Source: Chinchilla lanigera (lineage: Eukaryota > Chordata > Mammalia > Rodentia > Chinchillidae). Taken from it: a stretch of DNA of 64,000 nt. Location: assembly GCF_000276665.1 (NCBI RefSeq), contig NW_004955481.1, positions 1,438,507 through 1,502,506 of the forward strand, written 5' to 3'. Both the position numbers and the translations under genes were made by a program. Position 1 is the stretch's first letter, and the number at the start of each line of letters is the position of its first letter. The notes below the pieces were generated by a model. That model was given only the letters and a program-made list of their open reading frames with translations. It did not search any database and was not told where the DNA came from. Shown piece after piece: positions 11,262-33,475 of this stretch.

Positions 11262-11406
11262 CAGCCAGGTGTAGTAGCGCATGCCTATAATCCCAGCACT
11301 TGGGAGACTGAAGCAGGAGGATCGCTGTAAGTTTGAGCCCAGCTTGGGCTACATAGTCCAAGAGCAGCCTGAACTACATAGCAAGACCCTGGCTTGAAAA
11401 AAAAAG
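11262..11406 (+). mobile_element. B1 SINE
   Basis: GCCAGGTGTAGTAGCGCATG start, internal TAATCCCAGCACTTGGGAG and an A tail, between the WDR81 3' end and SERPINF2. Confidence 0.88.
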
Positions 11407-11636
11407 GAGCAAACGACAAGCTGCCTCCCCGCCCTCCTGCCCTACTCCTCACCCCTTCTTCATTGCCCTAGGACCTGCTGAGTCTCAACTCTCCCCCTAC
11501 CGTCACCACTATCAGGATAAGTCATAACCCCAGTGCAGTGGCACGCCTGCAAAATCCCAGCCTGGGAAAAATATCAACACCTTGTCTCAAAGTGGGGGAA
11601 AAAAGACAAGCCTCACTCCATGGCTCTTCCAAAGGA

Positions 11637-11642
11637 TTTATT
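11637..11642 (-). terminator. WDR81: WDR81 polyadenylation signal
   Basis: AATAAA on the minus strand, about 720 bases after the WDR81 stop at 12364-12366. Confidence 0.7.
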
Positions 11643-12363
11643 GATCATATTTACATCTATTGCAAATAGTGAAGAGGCAGTAGGGGCCAAGCTCAGACCT
11701 CATCTCTGCACCAGACAAAGACCCAGACATGTCTGGGTCTTCCTGCCCCTGGGAGAGACCTGAGATGCAGAGATGATTCTCCTCACCTCCTCTCTCAGGG
11801 TTCTCAGACCCCACCCCGCAGGGGCTCTGGACCCAGCAGTTGCCTCCTCAGCTCAAGGCACAAACACTGTGGTGAGGAGTGGGAAGGCAGGGCATGGTCA
11901 TTCCCGCAGGCACCAGCTGGCCCGGTCCACCCACCTTCTCTCCCCTGGTCCTGTCCTCGGGCTTCCCTTCCTGGTCCCACACAGAGAAGGGCCGGGTTGG
12001 GCGGACACTTAACCCTCAAACCGCGACCCTTAACTCCTGGGTCATGGCCAGCCCTCCTTAGGCTGGAGTCCAAGCACCATCAGTGTCCTGGACTGGGACA
12101 GCTTCTTGTCCTGGGGACAGAGGCAGAGAAAGCCCAGTAAAGGCAAGAGGTGAAGGGAGCTTGGCTGGAGAATGACTGGGAAAATCCAGTCTCCCTTCCC
12201 CTTCCTGGACCTCCCTTGTCCCTATGTGGCCCTAGAGGGAAGAAACGAATTTCCCTCGCTCTCCTTACATCCTGCTGGCTGGGCCTGTCTGGTGGGTAAG
12301 AGCTGGACCCCTCCCCGCAAGGAATATCAGCCCACCCCATGCCCAGCTAGCTTCCCTATGAGC

Positions 12364-23281
<10,918 letters not shown>

Positions 23282-23499
23282 CTCCTCCTGGCCGCCTGGG
23301 GGCAGCGCGGGGCTAAGCCTGGCCACGGCCCTCTTCGAGCTGGCTTCCGGGGTGCCAGGCCGGGAGGGTTGAGATGGGCGAGGGCCAGAGACTGGGGCGC
23401 AGATGGCTGGGGTAAACCGGCGACAGAGGAGGAGAGGACGGGGCGGGGGAGCTCTTACCCCTCCACAGGGTCCTGCGGGCTCCGGTCGCGGCGCAGCCG

Positions 23500-23700
23500 G
23501 GGCTGCCGGGCGCCAGCCCTGGGTTCCATCGTGACGGGTCAGCTGACGCGGGTCATGTGATCCCCCCGGCACGGAAACAACTGCACGTGGCTCAGAAGGG
23601 TGGGAGAGAACCCGCCTCCTGTGCGCGCCAGCCCCTGCCGGCCTAGGCACCCTCTCTCCTGCCCTTCTGCCCAGGCGCAGTCCTGGCTTTGCTTCCTGCT
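23500..23700 (-). promoter_or_regulatory. WDR81: WDR81 CpG-rich promoter region with E-box cluster
   Basis: GC-rich DNA just upstream of the WDR81 start codon. It contains the 10-bp palindrome GTCAGCTGAC at 23538-23547, GGTCATGTGATC at 23551-23562 and CACGTG at 23584-23589. E-boxes flanked by GTC/GAC resemble TFEB/MITF sites. The transcription start is not visible. Confidence 0.5.
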
Positions 23701-23761
23701 GGGCCTTCCAACGCAATCCACTCCCGCGGTTGGCAGGAGAGGGCCATCCCGACCTGGCCAC

Positions 23762-24544
23762 GGGACTGCCCTCCCGCTTTCTCCTGCGCGTAGATCCAGG
23801 AGGCTGTTCTTAGACATGCCAGCCCTTATGCCAAGTGTAAGCGCAGAAATGGGATTTGGGGCATCAAGCCCCCTCAGAGCCTCCATGCTGCCCTTCAAAC
23901 CAAGGAGCTTTTAAGTTTTCCGAAGCACAGTAACATTCTCCTTGGCCCTAACAACACCACCCTAGGAAGTAGAGAACGGAGTTACTATTATATTTTACAA
24001 GGCTGCAACAAGAGATACCCAAGAGGCTGGGGTAGGGGGAGTAGACAGTAGAATCTGGTGTCTAGACTTGTTTCAGGCGTGGGACCTTCCTTCCTGACAG
24101 CCCACTGGTGGCTTTTTTTGTTTTTTCTTTTTTTCTTTTTCCTGTTTTAATTCTGAGAGATCTAGGGAGAGAAGTGGCTCAGGCCCAGAGACCCAGATTC
24201 TTGGGAGGAAGTGTTCCCCCAATAATTCCTGTTAAAGATCTGCCTCAAGGTGCCACAGAGCAAACGCTACTGTGGCAGTGAGTAGGGCACAGGAGAGGGG
24301 ACAGAAGTGCATGACTCCTTTGAGGGAGTCTTGAGGGCGCCGTGGTCTGCGGTGTGCTGGCTCTGTGTAGTTGTTGTTGGAGTCTTATAAGAGTTTGGGG
24401 TAGAGCTGGAGGCCCCTTAAAGGTACTTGAAAGAGATGGCCTGATAAGTAACTGAGAAGACAGGAATGGTTCGGCCATGACAGGTTCCATCCACTTCCTC
24501 CTTGGGGATAGCTGGAGCCCCTGACGTCCTTGGTCCCACGACTG
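23762..24544. other. intergenic DNA, nothing recognised
   Basis: Mostly unique sequence upstream of WDR81 with no gene or clear repeat. A short T-rich run lies at about 24114-24150. Confidence 0.5.
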
Positions 24545-24726
24545 TAGGCAGTAATTACTTAAAATCACCATTTATGGAGCATTTACCAGAAGCCAGTCCC
24601 CTGCTAAGCACTTTTTGTTTAATCATCACCACTACCCCTTTAAAAAGCTATTTTTATACCCATTTTAGGATGAAGCAACATTTGCAAACTTGCTCAAGGT
24701 CACATAAGGAGCTAAGAAAAAGTTGA

Positions 24727-24855
24727 AAGCTGGGAATGGTGGCACAGGCCTGTAATCCCAGCACTCGGGAGGCTAAGGCAGGAGGATCGCTCCAAGTCTG
24801 AGGCCACCTGGGCCAGCCTGAGACCCTGTCTCAAAACACACACACACACACACAC
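24727..24855 (+). mobile_element. B1 SINE with CA-repeat tail
   Basis: B1 body ending in CACACA repeats, flanked by AAGAAAAAGTTGA at 24714-24726 and 24856-24868. Confidence 0.92.
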
Positions 24856-24900
24856 AAGAAAAAGTTGAGCCAGGATTCAAACTCAGGCCTATCTCATTCT

Positions 24901-25094
24901 TTATTATTATTATTACTACTACTATTATTATTATTATTTGTCTTTTTGAGACAGGGTCTCGCTATGCAGTTCAGGCTGGCCTTGTGCTCACTTTGTAGCC
25001 CAGGCTGGCCTTGAACTTGCAGCAATCCTTCTGCCTCAACCTCCCAAGTGCTAGAATTACAAGCATGCACCACCACCTATCTGAGCCTGGTAGG
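24901..25094 (-). mobile_element. B1 SINE (antisense) with ATT-repeat tail
   Basis: TTATTATTATT tract followed by an antisense B1, flanked by the 19-bp duplication CTCAGGCCTATCTCATTCT at 24882-24900 and 25095-25113. Confidence 0.93.
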
Positions 25095-25251
25095 CTCAGG
25101 CCTATCTCATTCTAAAACCTGTGTCCTTTGTACTTTTTAACTGCTCACTATTATTTTTTTTTTTTTTTTACCAACGTAATGAAATGTCCTTGACAATTCC
25201 TCATCCCCAACTTTAATATGAGTACCAGAATGTCAGTGTTTGTCTGTCTGG

Positions 25252-25314
25252 TTTTTTAATTTTTAATTTTTTTAATTTTAATTTTTAAGTTTTAAATTTT
25301 AATTTTTAATTTTG
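25252..25314. repeat. TTTAA-type low-complexity tract
   Basis: About 60 bases made almost only of TTTTAAT-like words. Confidence 0.8.
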
Positions 25315-25526
25315 TCTGCCTTAAACTCACTGGTGTGTAGCCCAAAAATGTGATCTCCAGGAAGAAGCTTTGAGATCTTTTTGTTCAAGTCCAGTACCAA
25401 CCATACCAACAGAGGCTACAGAGAATTTGCAGGCTGTAATACCCTTAATGATGAAATAATATGTAACATGATTTAAATTTGTGGCATATGTATATATACA
25501 CATTCAATATAATTTTTTTTTCTTTG

Positions 25527-25687
25527 TGTGTGTGTGTGGGGGTCTTTTTGAGACAGGGTCTCACTATGCAGTTCAGGCTGGCCTTGAGTTCACTTTGTAG
25601 CCCAGGCTGGTCTCGAGCTCACAACGATCCTCCTGCCTCAACCTCCCGAGTTCTGGGATTACAAGCGTGCGCCACCACGCCCAGCTC
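25527..25687 (-). mobile_element. B1 SINE (antisense) with TG tract
   Basis: A TGTGTGTG tract at 25525-25537 precedes GAGACAGGGTCTCACTATGC and a full antisense B1 body. Confidence 0.9.
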
Positions 25688-25738
25688 AAAATAATACTTG
25701 AATAAATGTGTTATCAGAAGATAAGAAAATTTGTGGGT

Positions 25739-25866
25739 TTGTTTTTGTTTTTTGAGACAGGGTCTCCACTTGTGGTTCAGGCTGGCCTCAATCTTGCAGT
25801 GATCCTCCTGCATCAGTCTCCCAAGTTTTGGGATGGGATTACAGATGCAAGCTATCATGCCTGGTT
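25739..25866 (-). mobile_element. B1 SINE (antisense)
   Basis: GAGACAGGGTCTCCACTTG and TGATCCTCCTGCATCAGTCT in the antisense B1 order. Confidence 0.82.
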
Positions 25867-26295
25867 TAATTTTTAAATTTAAATTTAATTAACTATTAAT
25901 TTGTGGTGCTGGGAATCAAACCTGTTGGCCTTCTTCATGTACTCTTTTGACTGCTGGGCTTAATACCCTTAATCTCTTTAAATTTTTTTCTTGGTGCTGG
26001 GGATGGAACCCAGGAGAAGATCTGCTTTGACAGTCAGGAGGTAGTGCCCTAGTCTCAGTACAAATAAAACTAGATTTACCTAGGTCTTTTTTTTCTGCAA
26101 ATCTGTGTGTGTGCTGCCCCCTGGTGTTGGCTTTATGCTGTAAGTACTAGTGACCTTGAGGGTACCTAATCTTGCTTCTTGCAGTGCTCCTTTCTCTGCC
26201 TAGAATTCAGATGTCCTTGCAATCAATGCCAGGCCCTAGAGCATTAAGATTCCTGGGCATCACAACTTCCATGATCTGAGAAGTGGTTTTGTCTA

Positions 26296-26531
26296 TATTT
26301 TTGCAATGCTGGAGATCAAACCCAGGACCTCATGCATGCTAAGCAAGTACTCCACCGCTGAACTATATTCTCAGCACGGAGAGAAGTCATTTCCAAACGT
26401 TAGGTTGTACTTCTGATTCAGCAGTCTGGTAGAGAACCAGGATATAGATTGACTGATTGTGATACTAGGGACAGAATGCAGGCCTTCATGCATACTGGGC
26501 AAGTGCTATACCGCTGAACTATATCCCCAGC
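26296..26531 (-). mobile_element. two diverged antisense ID-like SINEs
   Basis: About 26296-26377 and 26455-26531 each carry a degenerate antisense B box (GATCAAACCCAGG; GACAGAATGCAGG) and then CCGCTGAACTATAT. The second abuts the LTR that follows. Confidence 0.7.
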
Positions 26532-26946
26532 TGTTATGACTTGTATCTAAATGTGTTCCCGAAGTCTCATCTGGTCATACATAGGTGGGGCTTTTCAGAG
26601 GTGGTTGTATCTAGGGTATGTGATGCTGGGATCAAGAATATGGTGCTGGGATTGGTTCACAGTGAGATGCTAGGATTAAGGGTGTGAGTGCTACCAGCCC
26701 TAAGGGAGAGTAACCTGGATAAAATATAAGACACAGAAAGAGCTGCTATTGTTGTTTGTTGCTGCTTGCTGCTTACTTGCTACCTGCTGCCGGCTGCTGT
26801 GTGATGCCCCTCTGCCACATCACCCTGCCTTGGAGCCAGGCAACTATGAACTGAAATCTCTACAAACTGTAAGCTACAGTAAGCCTTTCTTCCTTTAACT
26901 TTGGGTGTTGGGTATTTTGTCTCAGAAATTAGAAAAGTAAGACACC
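26532..26946 (+). mobile_element. ERVL-MaLR-type solo LTR
   Basis: Starts TGTTATGACTTGTATC and ends with TTTGTCTCAGAAATTAG and GTAAGACACC, the arrangement of mammalian MaLR LTRs. No internal retroviral coding sequence is next to it. A related copy in the opposite orientation lies at about 51993-52680. Confidence 0.72.
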
Positions 26947-27021
26947 AGCCAGGAAATGAATTTTTAAAAAGCACCACAGGTAATTCTGATACAGCAATAT
27001 TTGGAACACATCTTGAAAAAT

Positions 27022-27095
27022 ATGCTGTGGGGGTGGGTTACAGATCAGTGATTAGAATGCTAAACATGCACAAGGCCACAGGTTCAATCTCCAGA

Positions 27096-27126
<31 letters not shown>
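27022..27126 (+). mobile_element. diverged ID-like SINE with AAT-repeat tail
   Basis: GGGGTGGGTTACAGATCAGTG and CAGGTTCAATCTCCAG precede ten AAT repeats at about 27097-27126. Confidence 0.7.
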
Positions 27127-27128
<2 letters not shown>

Positions 27129-27384
27129 CTATAATGTTTCTACTTGCAAATTGCACTCTCCTTCACTGCAGAAGTCCTACCCCTGAGCCCTATTCAAGCA
27201 TCCTTGGGCTCTGGGGAATCTGAGACAAAATTAGTCACCTTTCTTTGCCAACCCCATTATTGGGTTTCTAAGAGGTTACATCTTGGATGGTCAGAGAGGG
27301 TTATATCTTGGATGGTCAGCCCCAGCAGTTAGCCCATGCTGAGCAAGGTCAACTCTTGCTGATCTGATAGGGAAAACAGCGAAG

Positions 27385-27905
27385 GAAGCTAACATTTAGG
27401 GCACTAACTATGGGCCAGTGTGCTAGGTACTGTGCTTAGTATTTTCAATCTCTCTCTTTTGTTTGTGTGTGGGGTTGTTTGTTTGTTTTGGGTTTGTTTT
27501 TTGTTTTGGTGGTACTGGGCATTGAACCTATGGACTCTCCACCACTGGGGTACATTCCCAGCCTTTTTTTATTTTATTATTTTGAGACAGGGTCTCACTA
27601 AGTTGTTGGGTTTTTTTTCCGGTACCAGGACTCAAACTCACGACTTCATGCTTGCCAGGCAGGCGCTGTGCCACTGAGCTAAATCCCCAGCCCAGATCTC
27701 ACTAAGTTGTGACCCTCACACCTCACCTTTCCAAGTAGCTGGGATAGCAGATATGTGTCACTGTGCCTAGCTTCAAACACACTTTTAAAATTCCTACAAC
27801 AAACCATGACTATTCCTTCTCCACCGCTATTCTGTAGATGAGGAAATTATCTTCCATATGCTAGTAAGGAGCTAGAATTTGAATTCAAGCTTGCCTAACT
27901 CAGGG
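27385..27905 (+). repeat. MIR element interrupted by SINEs
   Basis: MIR-like halves at about 27385-27450 (ACTATGGGCCAGTGTGCTAG) and 27780-27905 (TAGATGAGGAAATTATC) flank an antisense B1-ID region. Confidence 0.6.
27607..27696 (-). mobile_element. ID SINE (antisense) nested in an older B1
   Basis: A clean antisense ID (GGTACCAGGACTCAAACTC ... GCCACTGAGCTAAATCCCC) splits an older B1. It is flanked by the 14-bp duplication TCTCACTAAGTTGT at 27593-27606 and 27697-27710. Confidence 0.93.
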
Positions 27906-28119
27906 CTTTTCAACTGGGGTTGATTTTGGCTCCTAGAGGACATTTGGTAGTGTCTGGATCCACTTTGGGTTGTCACAACTGAAAGTTGTCACTAATATCT
28001 GGGGTAGAGACCAGGGATGATATTAAACTTCCTGTTGTGCGTAGCCCCCAATGCACATACCAAGAAACTATCTGACTCAAAATGTCAACAGTGCTGAGGT
28101 TGAGAAATCCCAGAGTCAT
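27901..28119 (+). mobile_element. MER20-like hAT DNA transposon
   Basis: About 219 bases with CAGGGCTTTTCAACTGGGG at one end and GGTTGAGAAATCCCAG at the other as inverted ends. Internal GGACATTTGGTAGTGTCTGG and GGTTGTCACAACTGAAAG match the MER20 pattern as I remember it. Confidence 0.72.
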
Positions 28120-30180
28120 AGCCTTCGCTTTTGACCTGGAGGGGGTGGGAAAAGGTTAGGGAGCAGAACAGCATGTAAAGGGGCCACCCCAAGGGCCCTC
28201 AGTAGGAAGGGGATGGAGCTGCTCAGTTAAGGATAACAGAGAATGGGGCAGCTGGTGAGATTTCTCTTTCTTCCAAGCTTGGCCAAGGCCCTGCTCAGTT
28301 TCTCCCAGCCTTGCCAAGTCAGTCCTGGGACTTCACACTAAGCTTGGCCCGGAGTGACCCTGACGCCCAGCACAGGGTTAGGGCAAAATACTTACTTGGG
28401 TCTTTCTGTGGGTCTTCCTAGCCAAAATGTGTTGCACATGCAGTCTCGTGGCACCTCCACATCAACACCCTTGCTGTGGGGAGTGGGCAGGAGCAGAGGA
28501 TACCACTGAAAGTAAAAGAATGGAGCAGCCAGGGAACCAGGTGGCACCCAAGCAGTTAGAAGGGGAGTGAACGCTGGAAGCCAGGAGTCCCCTCAGGAGG
28601 TCCCTGCCTGGAACAGAATAGTGGGCAGTTGGCCTGGGAAGCAGGGTTCTGACCCCGTGGCTTGCTTTCCACAGCTTTTTCTTTCCCCTGGGTCTGGGCC
28701 TCAGTATCCCCACGCCGTCCCCAGTAGCCTGCTGGAGCACCCACACATCCAGCCAGCATTCAGGGATTCCCATAGTGGCCTCCCCGCCAGACCATGAGGG
28801 CGGGTCTGAGCCCACTGTGCTGACAGGAAATATCTCTCATTCCAAGCTCAGAACCTGAAGAAATAACTCAGAAGGGGGGGAGGGTGCTGGAGTGATGGGG
28901 AAAAGATCACACAACTATGTACCCCATATTTGGGGCTCCATTTCCTTCCTTTCCTCACTACCCACGGTGGGTGGATAAGGGGACTAGGAGGAGGATGTGG
29001 TAACAGCTGATTTGTCCCCTGAGGTCACACTTTCCAACAATCAGCTGTTACTGGGGCGGGAAGCAGGAAGTCTCCTTAAAGGCACAATGTTCTGAACACA
29101 GACTCGGAACTCCGGGGTTGCGAGGAACCATGGCAATCACCCGCTGGAATCTGTACTTAACACAGAAGCAACTATCCCATCAAGCTCATCTCTGGGATTC
29201 AGTTACCCTCACCCTCAACATGCAGCTTATGGAAAAAACATGGATTCCTATCCGCGTTTTCCTCTTTGGTGATGGTGGTGGCGTGGGCAAGTGATGGAGC
29301 GGACTGGGTCTCAGGCTTGCCCCTTTAAATAAGCAATTCAGCAGCTTTTGCCAAGTCATTGGGTTCATTTCAGTTTTTGCCCATCCCCCGCCCTCTAGAT
29401 TCTGATTGGTCCCTGGGGAAGGAACAGCTTCCTCATTGGTCTCCACCTTGGAAATCTCTTCCCTAAGTAGGCCTGAGTCAGTGAAGAGCTTCGGAGGGCG
29501 GGACAGAATGGGGACTAATCAAAAATTGGAGTTTTTGGCCAGTGACACTTAGGCACGGCCTTTCCCCTAATTTCTTTCTTTTTTTTTTTTTTTTTCTTTC
29601 TCATCCCCTAATTTCTGACCAGAAGCCTTCCCAGGAAGAAGCTCTTTGAGAGATTCTGGGGCTGTTCCGCGACCGAGACAAGACATTTACAAGAAAAGGC
29701 TCCTCTGGTTAGAAAGGGCTCCCAGGAGGGGTGGACTAGATATCTCCAGCTGGGGCTGGCGAGGTAAGCAATCCTCTCTCCTCCAAAAGCCCTCGAGAGT
29801 TCTACGAAAGAGTCTCTGCTGCCCCGGAGACTGATTTACTTCTTCAGCTCTGCGCACTCCTGCTGCTTCGCCTGCTCCACCTTTCTTTAGAGAGCTATAA
29901 CCTCCTGCAGAGGGCAGCGAATCATTCTTGGGGATGTTTAAAAAGAAGCACTCACGGCTCTGAAAAGGAAGGGCTGTAACCCTTTAAGGACTTCCCTGCC
30001 CTGGATTCAGCGATCAGTTTAAAAATGCCAACTCACAGAGCGCGTTGCATTCTGGGAATGAGAATGTCAAGTCGAGAACTACCTATACCAGTATGCACTG
30101 CAAACACACACTCCTTCACTTCCTTCTGCTCCTTCGACTCTGTTTGACGTAGCGCTCTTCTAACCAAGTCCCGTAGGCGA
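28120..30180. other. unique intergenic DNA upstream of MIR22HG
   Basis: No coding gene, SINE or LINE is obvious. ATTGG motifs occur at about 29404 and 29436. Sequence becomes GC-richer towards 30.2 kb. Upstream exons of a divergent transcript could lie here but cannot be shown. Confidence 0.5.
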
Positions 30181-30189
30181 GGGCTGAGC

Positions 30190-30480
30190 CACGCCTTTTC
30201 ATCTATTGGCTAGCTCTCGAGGTGGTGGGCGTGGCTTAGTGCAGCTCCGCTAGGCAAAGGGGTGGCCTCCTTGCCAATCGAGCCAAGATGACTGGGGAGG
30301 CGGGACCAGGGAGAAGTGCGGGCGCCCCCGAGTGGGTGTGGTCACGTTGCCCAGCAGTGGGCGGTGATTGGCCCTGGGCGGTGAGATCGCGGTTTGTGCG
30401 TCACGACGCCGCCAGCTGATCGGAGACTGGAGCCGGTGTGTGCTGGGCGCTGGAAAGAGACAGCTACGCCGGCCGTGGGG
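30190..30480 (+). promoter_or_regulatory. MIR22HG: MIR22HG CpG-rich promoter
   Basis: GC-rich DNA with three CCAAT boxes (ATTGG at about 30205 and 30366, CCAAT at about 30275), GC-box-like GGGCGG, and TGCGTCACGAC at about 30397, a CRE/ATF half site. It lies just before the first predicted host exon. In human the WDR81 locus has an alternative 5' end close to this promoter, so it may be bidirectional. Confidence 0.6.
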
Positions 30481-31749
30481 AGCGGACGCAGTGATTTGCT
30501 CCCCTTCCTCAGCAGCCCCCACACCCAGCACCAGGTGGGTGTGATCAGGGGACCCGGGCACACTGAGGGGAACGGAACGGGGTAATGGTGGAAAGTAGGG
30601 TCCTGGCGGCCACACCCTGCCCTTCCGGGGGAGGGGAGAGGGGGTGGCGGGGCAGGGACACTCCCGGGGAGAGGGGCCTGCCCTGGCCGTAGTTGTGTAT
30701 CTGGAGGTTTAAAGGAAAAGTCCGAGACTTTTGGCGGAAGGTCTGACAGAGTAGTTGAGAGGAATCTGAGGGGCTGGAGGGTCAGGGGCGGCCAACCCTG
30801 GCGCTCCCTGGTCCGGGGATACGGCAGCCCACTGTCTAGGTTGGAGACGATCTGGACGAGCAAGTAGCGGGGGTGAAAGCGGGGAGGTGCTTTCCTCCAC
30901 CGGCGCTCACTGGGTCAGGGCCAGTTCAGTTCCCTGGCAGGGAAGGGGTCGCTGGGCGGGCCGGCCCCTCCTCTTGTTCCCTTCGGGGATGTTATGTAAG
31001 GGGGGAGGGGAAGGGAGTAGGGGGCGGCCGTGCGGGGGCCTTATGCAACCCAAAGGTTAGGGTTTCACCACGGTCGGGCGGGGGGGGGGAGGAAACAGAC
31101 AGGAGGAGGGCCTGGAAACTCTTACCCCCCCAGCCTAACTGGGCGACTTGGGCGGAGAGAAGGTCACCTTTGCACCTCCCCTCAGCTTGTCCGGTCCTGA
31201 GGCCCCTGGCCCAGGCCAGGCCCCAACCGCCTGGGAAGCCGGCTGCTTGGGTGGGGCGCTGGGTTAGTCATCGCTGGGCTCCCTCTCTCCCCACCTCCCG
31301 GCCAACTCTTGGCCCCTCCCCATGGCCTCTGCTAGGCTATCGCCCCCACCTCCCTCTGGCCCTAGTTCCAGCCTTCAACTCATCTGGCCTGTCATCTTGG
31401 CTGTCATACTGGGCTAGAAGCTGTCAGGGTGCCAGAGGGTTGATGGAGCAGCTGGTCAGAGGGTCAGTGCCCTGGGCCCACCCCGCCCTGCAGCCAAGGG
31501 CACCTGCTTGGCACAAACTCTCAGCAGCCGCTGAATCCTGTGGACTGAACGGAGTCATCTCAGACAGAGGGGAGTTGGACAGAGTTGCACCTTCACATAG
31601 GAAAGGGAAGAGATAGACGCTACAAAGTTCATGCTTCCCAAAAGGCTTTCAGAAAGGGTTGAAAACCCCTACCCCCACCCTAATCTTTCTACTCTCTATA
31701 TAAAAAATTTCAAGGCAAAATCGCCTTGGACCCCTCAGATCTAGCGCGG

Positions 31750-32000
31750 GCCGCGTCTTTGGTCAGAGCGTCATGGTAAACCCGCCCTCCCCAGCTCCGA
31801 GCCCTCAAGCCTGCCACACCCCCAGCCCCCTCCCCGGGCCTTGCTGCAGGGCCCGGCTTTTCCTGCTGATTCATGCGTTGGAACTGTGGGGGCGGGGCTT
31901 GGAACTTGGAACAAAGTTCAGACATGGAGGGGCCGGCAGACAGCCTGGAATTCATACCAGATGTACCCGGAATGTGCAAGCGGAATGCCTGGCATCTGAG
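31750..32000. promoter_or_regulatory. motif-rich GC island in MIR22HG intron 1
   Basis: Unique GC-rich DNA with GAACAAAGTTCA (HNF4-like) at about 31909-31920, a TGATTCATG AP-1-like word and two GGAATG TEAD-like words at about 31969 and 31982. Possible enhancer; motif evidence only. Confidence 0.3.
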
Positions 32001-32536
32001 AGTCCTGAGGAAGCTGTCCAGCCACCCTGCCTGTACCTCCCTCCCCTCCAGCCTTGGGCTTGCTGTCCTCTCCCTCAGAGTCCCGAATCTCTGCTGAACT
32101 TCCAAACTCTCAGCCACCTCCCTTCCACACTGTTCCCCAATTTAGCCCCCCACTCCATTCTTTTTCCATCTGAATTTCCTGGGAACAAGTGAGTTGGGCT
32201 GATCACTAAACTCAGTTTGAACCTGAGGTCCAACTTCTCACCTAATAGTGAGTTATGGATGGGAAGTGTCCAGGATCTTAGGCCCTGCCCTCCCCAAATG
32301 CTGAAGCATCTAGTGGGTTGCTCAGGGTTTCTGTAGTTTCCGTATGTAAAGAGGGATAAGGGGAAGTTTAGAGCTGCCTTGTACTTCTCACTGAGCTCAT
32401 GCAGTTCCAAGGCTAAGCCAAGAATGCCTCATTAGAAGGATGAAAGTCTAACAAAGCTTTGACAGCCCTGTTCAGGCCTTTCCCATTTTTTTCCCCCTCT
32501 TCCTTTTAGGATCCTGTGCCTTCCACATCCTCACCT

Positions 32537-32621
32537 GGCTGAGCCGCAGTAGTTCTTCAGTGGCAAGCTTTATGTCCTGACCCAGCTAAAGCTGCCAGTT
32601 GAAGAACTGTTGCCCTCTGCC
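32537..32621 (+). ncRNA. MIR22: microRNA miR-22 precursor hairpin
   Basis: The 85-base hairpin matches the known mammalian mir-22 precursor throughout, as far as I can recall it. miR-22-5p is at 32551-32572 (starts AGTTCTTCAGTGGCAAG). miR-22-3p is at 32589-32610 (starts AAGCTGCCAGTTGAAG; seed AGCTGCC). The arms pair across a loop at about 32573-32588. miR-22 targets include PTEN, HDAC4 and others (established knowledge). It lies in exon 2 of the host, so it is processed from an exonic position. Confidence 0.98.
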
Positions 32622-33311
32622 CCTGGCTTCGAGGAGGAAGAGAAGGAGGAGCTGCTTTCTCTATCATCTGGAAGGTGACAGCACTGGGGCTGGGAAGGGC
32701 TGAAGGCAGAGGTGATGAGGGCTTTTGGGAAAGGGACCTCAGCTCACTTAAAGAACCTTCGCCCTGAACGGTCCAGCAAGAGAGCAGTGTTAGACTAGAG
32801 ACACTGGCTGAATTGGGGAGAAGGTAGCTCAGACTATCCAAGGTTAGTTGGTCTTTGTAAAGAGAAGGAAAGTCTGCCTGCCCCTTTATCTAAATTTCCT
32901 CACTGACCTTCTGTATTTATGATTCTTCCCTACAAACCTTTCCAGGTGAGGTCCAGAAATAAATTTAGTCTTCAGGGGAAGGGTAACACTGAAACTCCAG
33001 TCTGAGCAGTGATCCTGTGCTTTTTTTTCTTTCCCTGTATTTTCTTAGACTTAAGAAAATTCTAGATTCAGACTTAAGGGTACTTATCTATAGGGCACCC
33101 TTACATGTCTCTGATTATCCACCTGTGAAATGGGGACTCCCACAGATGAGTGTACAGGAGGGAATCAGAAGTCCATCTATGCTGACTCAGAGCGGGGCTC
33201 TCCTTCTGTTGTGGGTGGGAACAATACAGCTTTTGACATAAATTGTTGGGTTTGGGGAGGGGCAGTTGGAAGGTGGGGCTAGGATTAGACCAGTGTAAGA
33301 GGCCAGTAGGA

Positions 33312-33475
33312 TCTGGGTATGGTGGTGCACACCTGTTACCCCAGCACTTGGGAGGCTGAGGCAGGAGGGTCCCCTGAGTTCAAAGCCAGCCTGGGCTACA
33401 TAATGAACTCAAGGTCAGCAGCCTGAACTGCACAGCAAGACCCTGTCTCGATCAATCAATCAATCCATCAGTTAA
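33312..33475 (+). mobile_element. B1 SINE in MIR22HG 3' region
   Basis: TGGTGGTGCACACCTGTTAC, GGGAGGCTGAGGCAGGAGG and a tail of ATCAATCAATCAATC. Confidence 0.88.

Larger units (their letters stand above)
24545..25140 (+). repeat. MIR element split by two B1 SINEs
   Basis: MIR pieces at about 24545-24726, 24869-24900 and 25095-25140 join to one element (TTGCTCAAGGTCACATAAGG then AGCCAGGATTCAAACTCAGG). The two inserts have exact duplications, listed separately. Confidence 0.85.
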
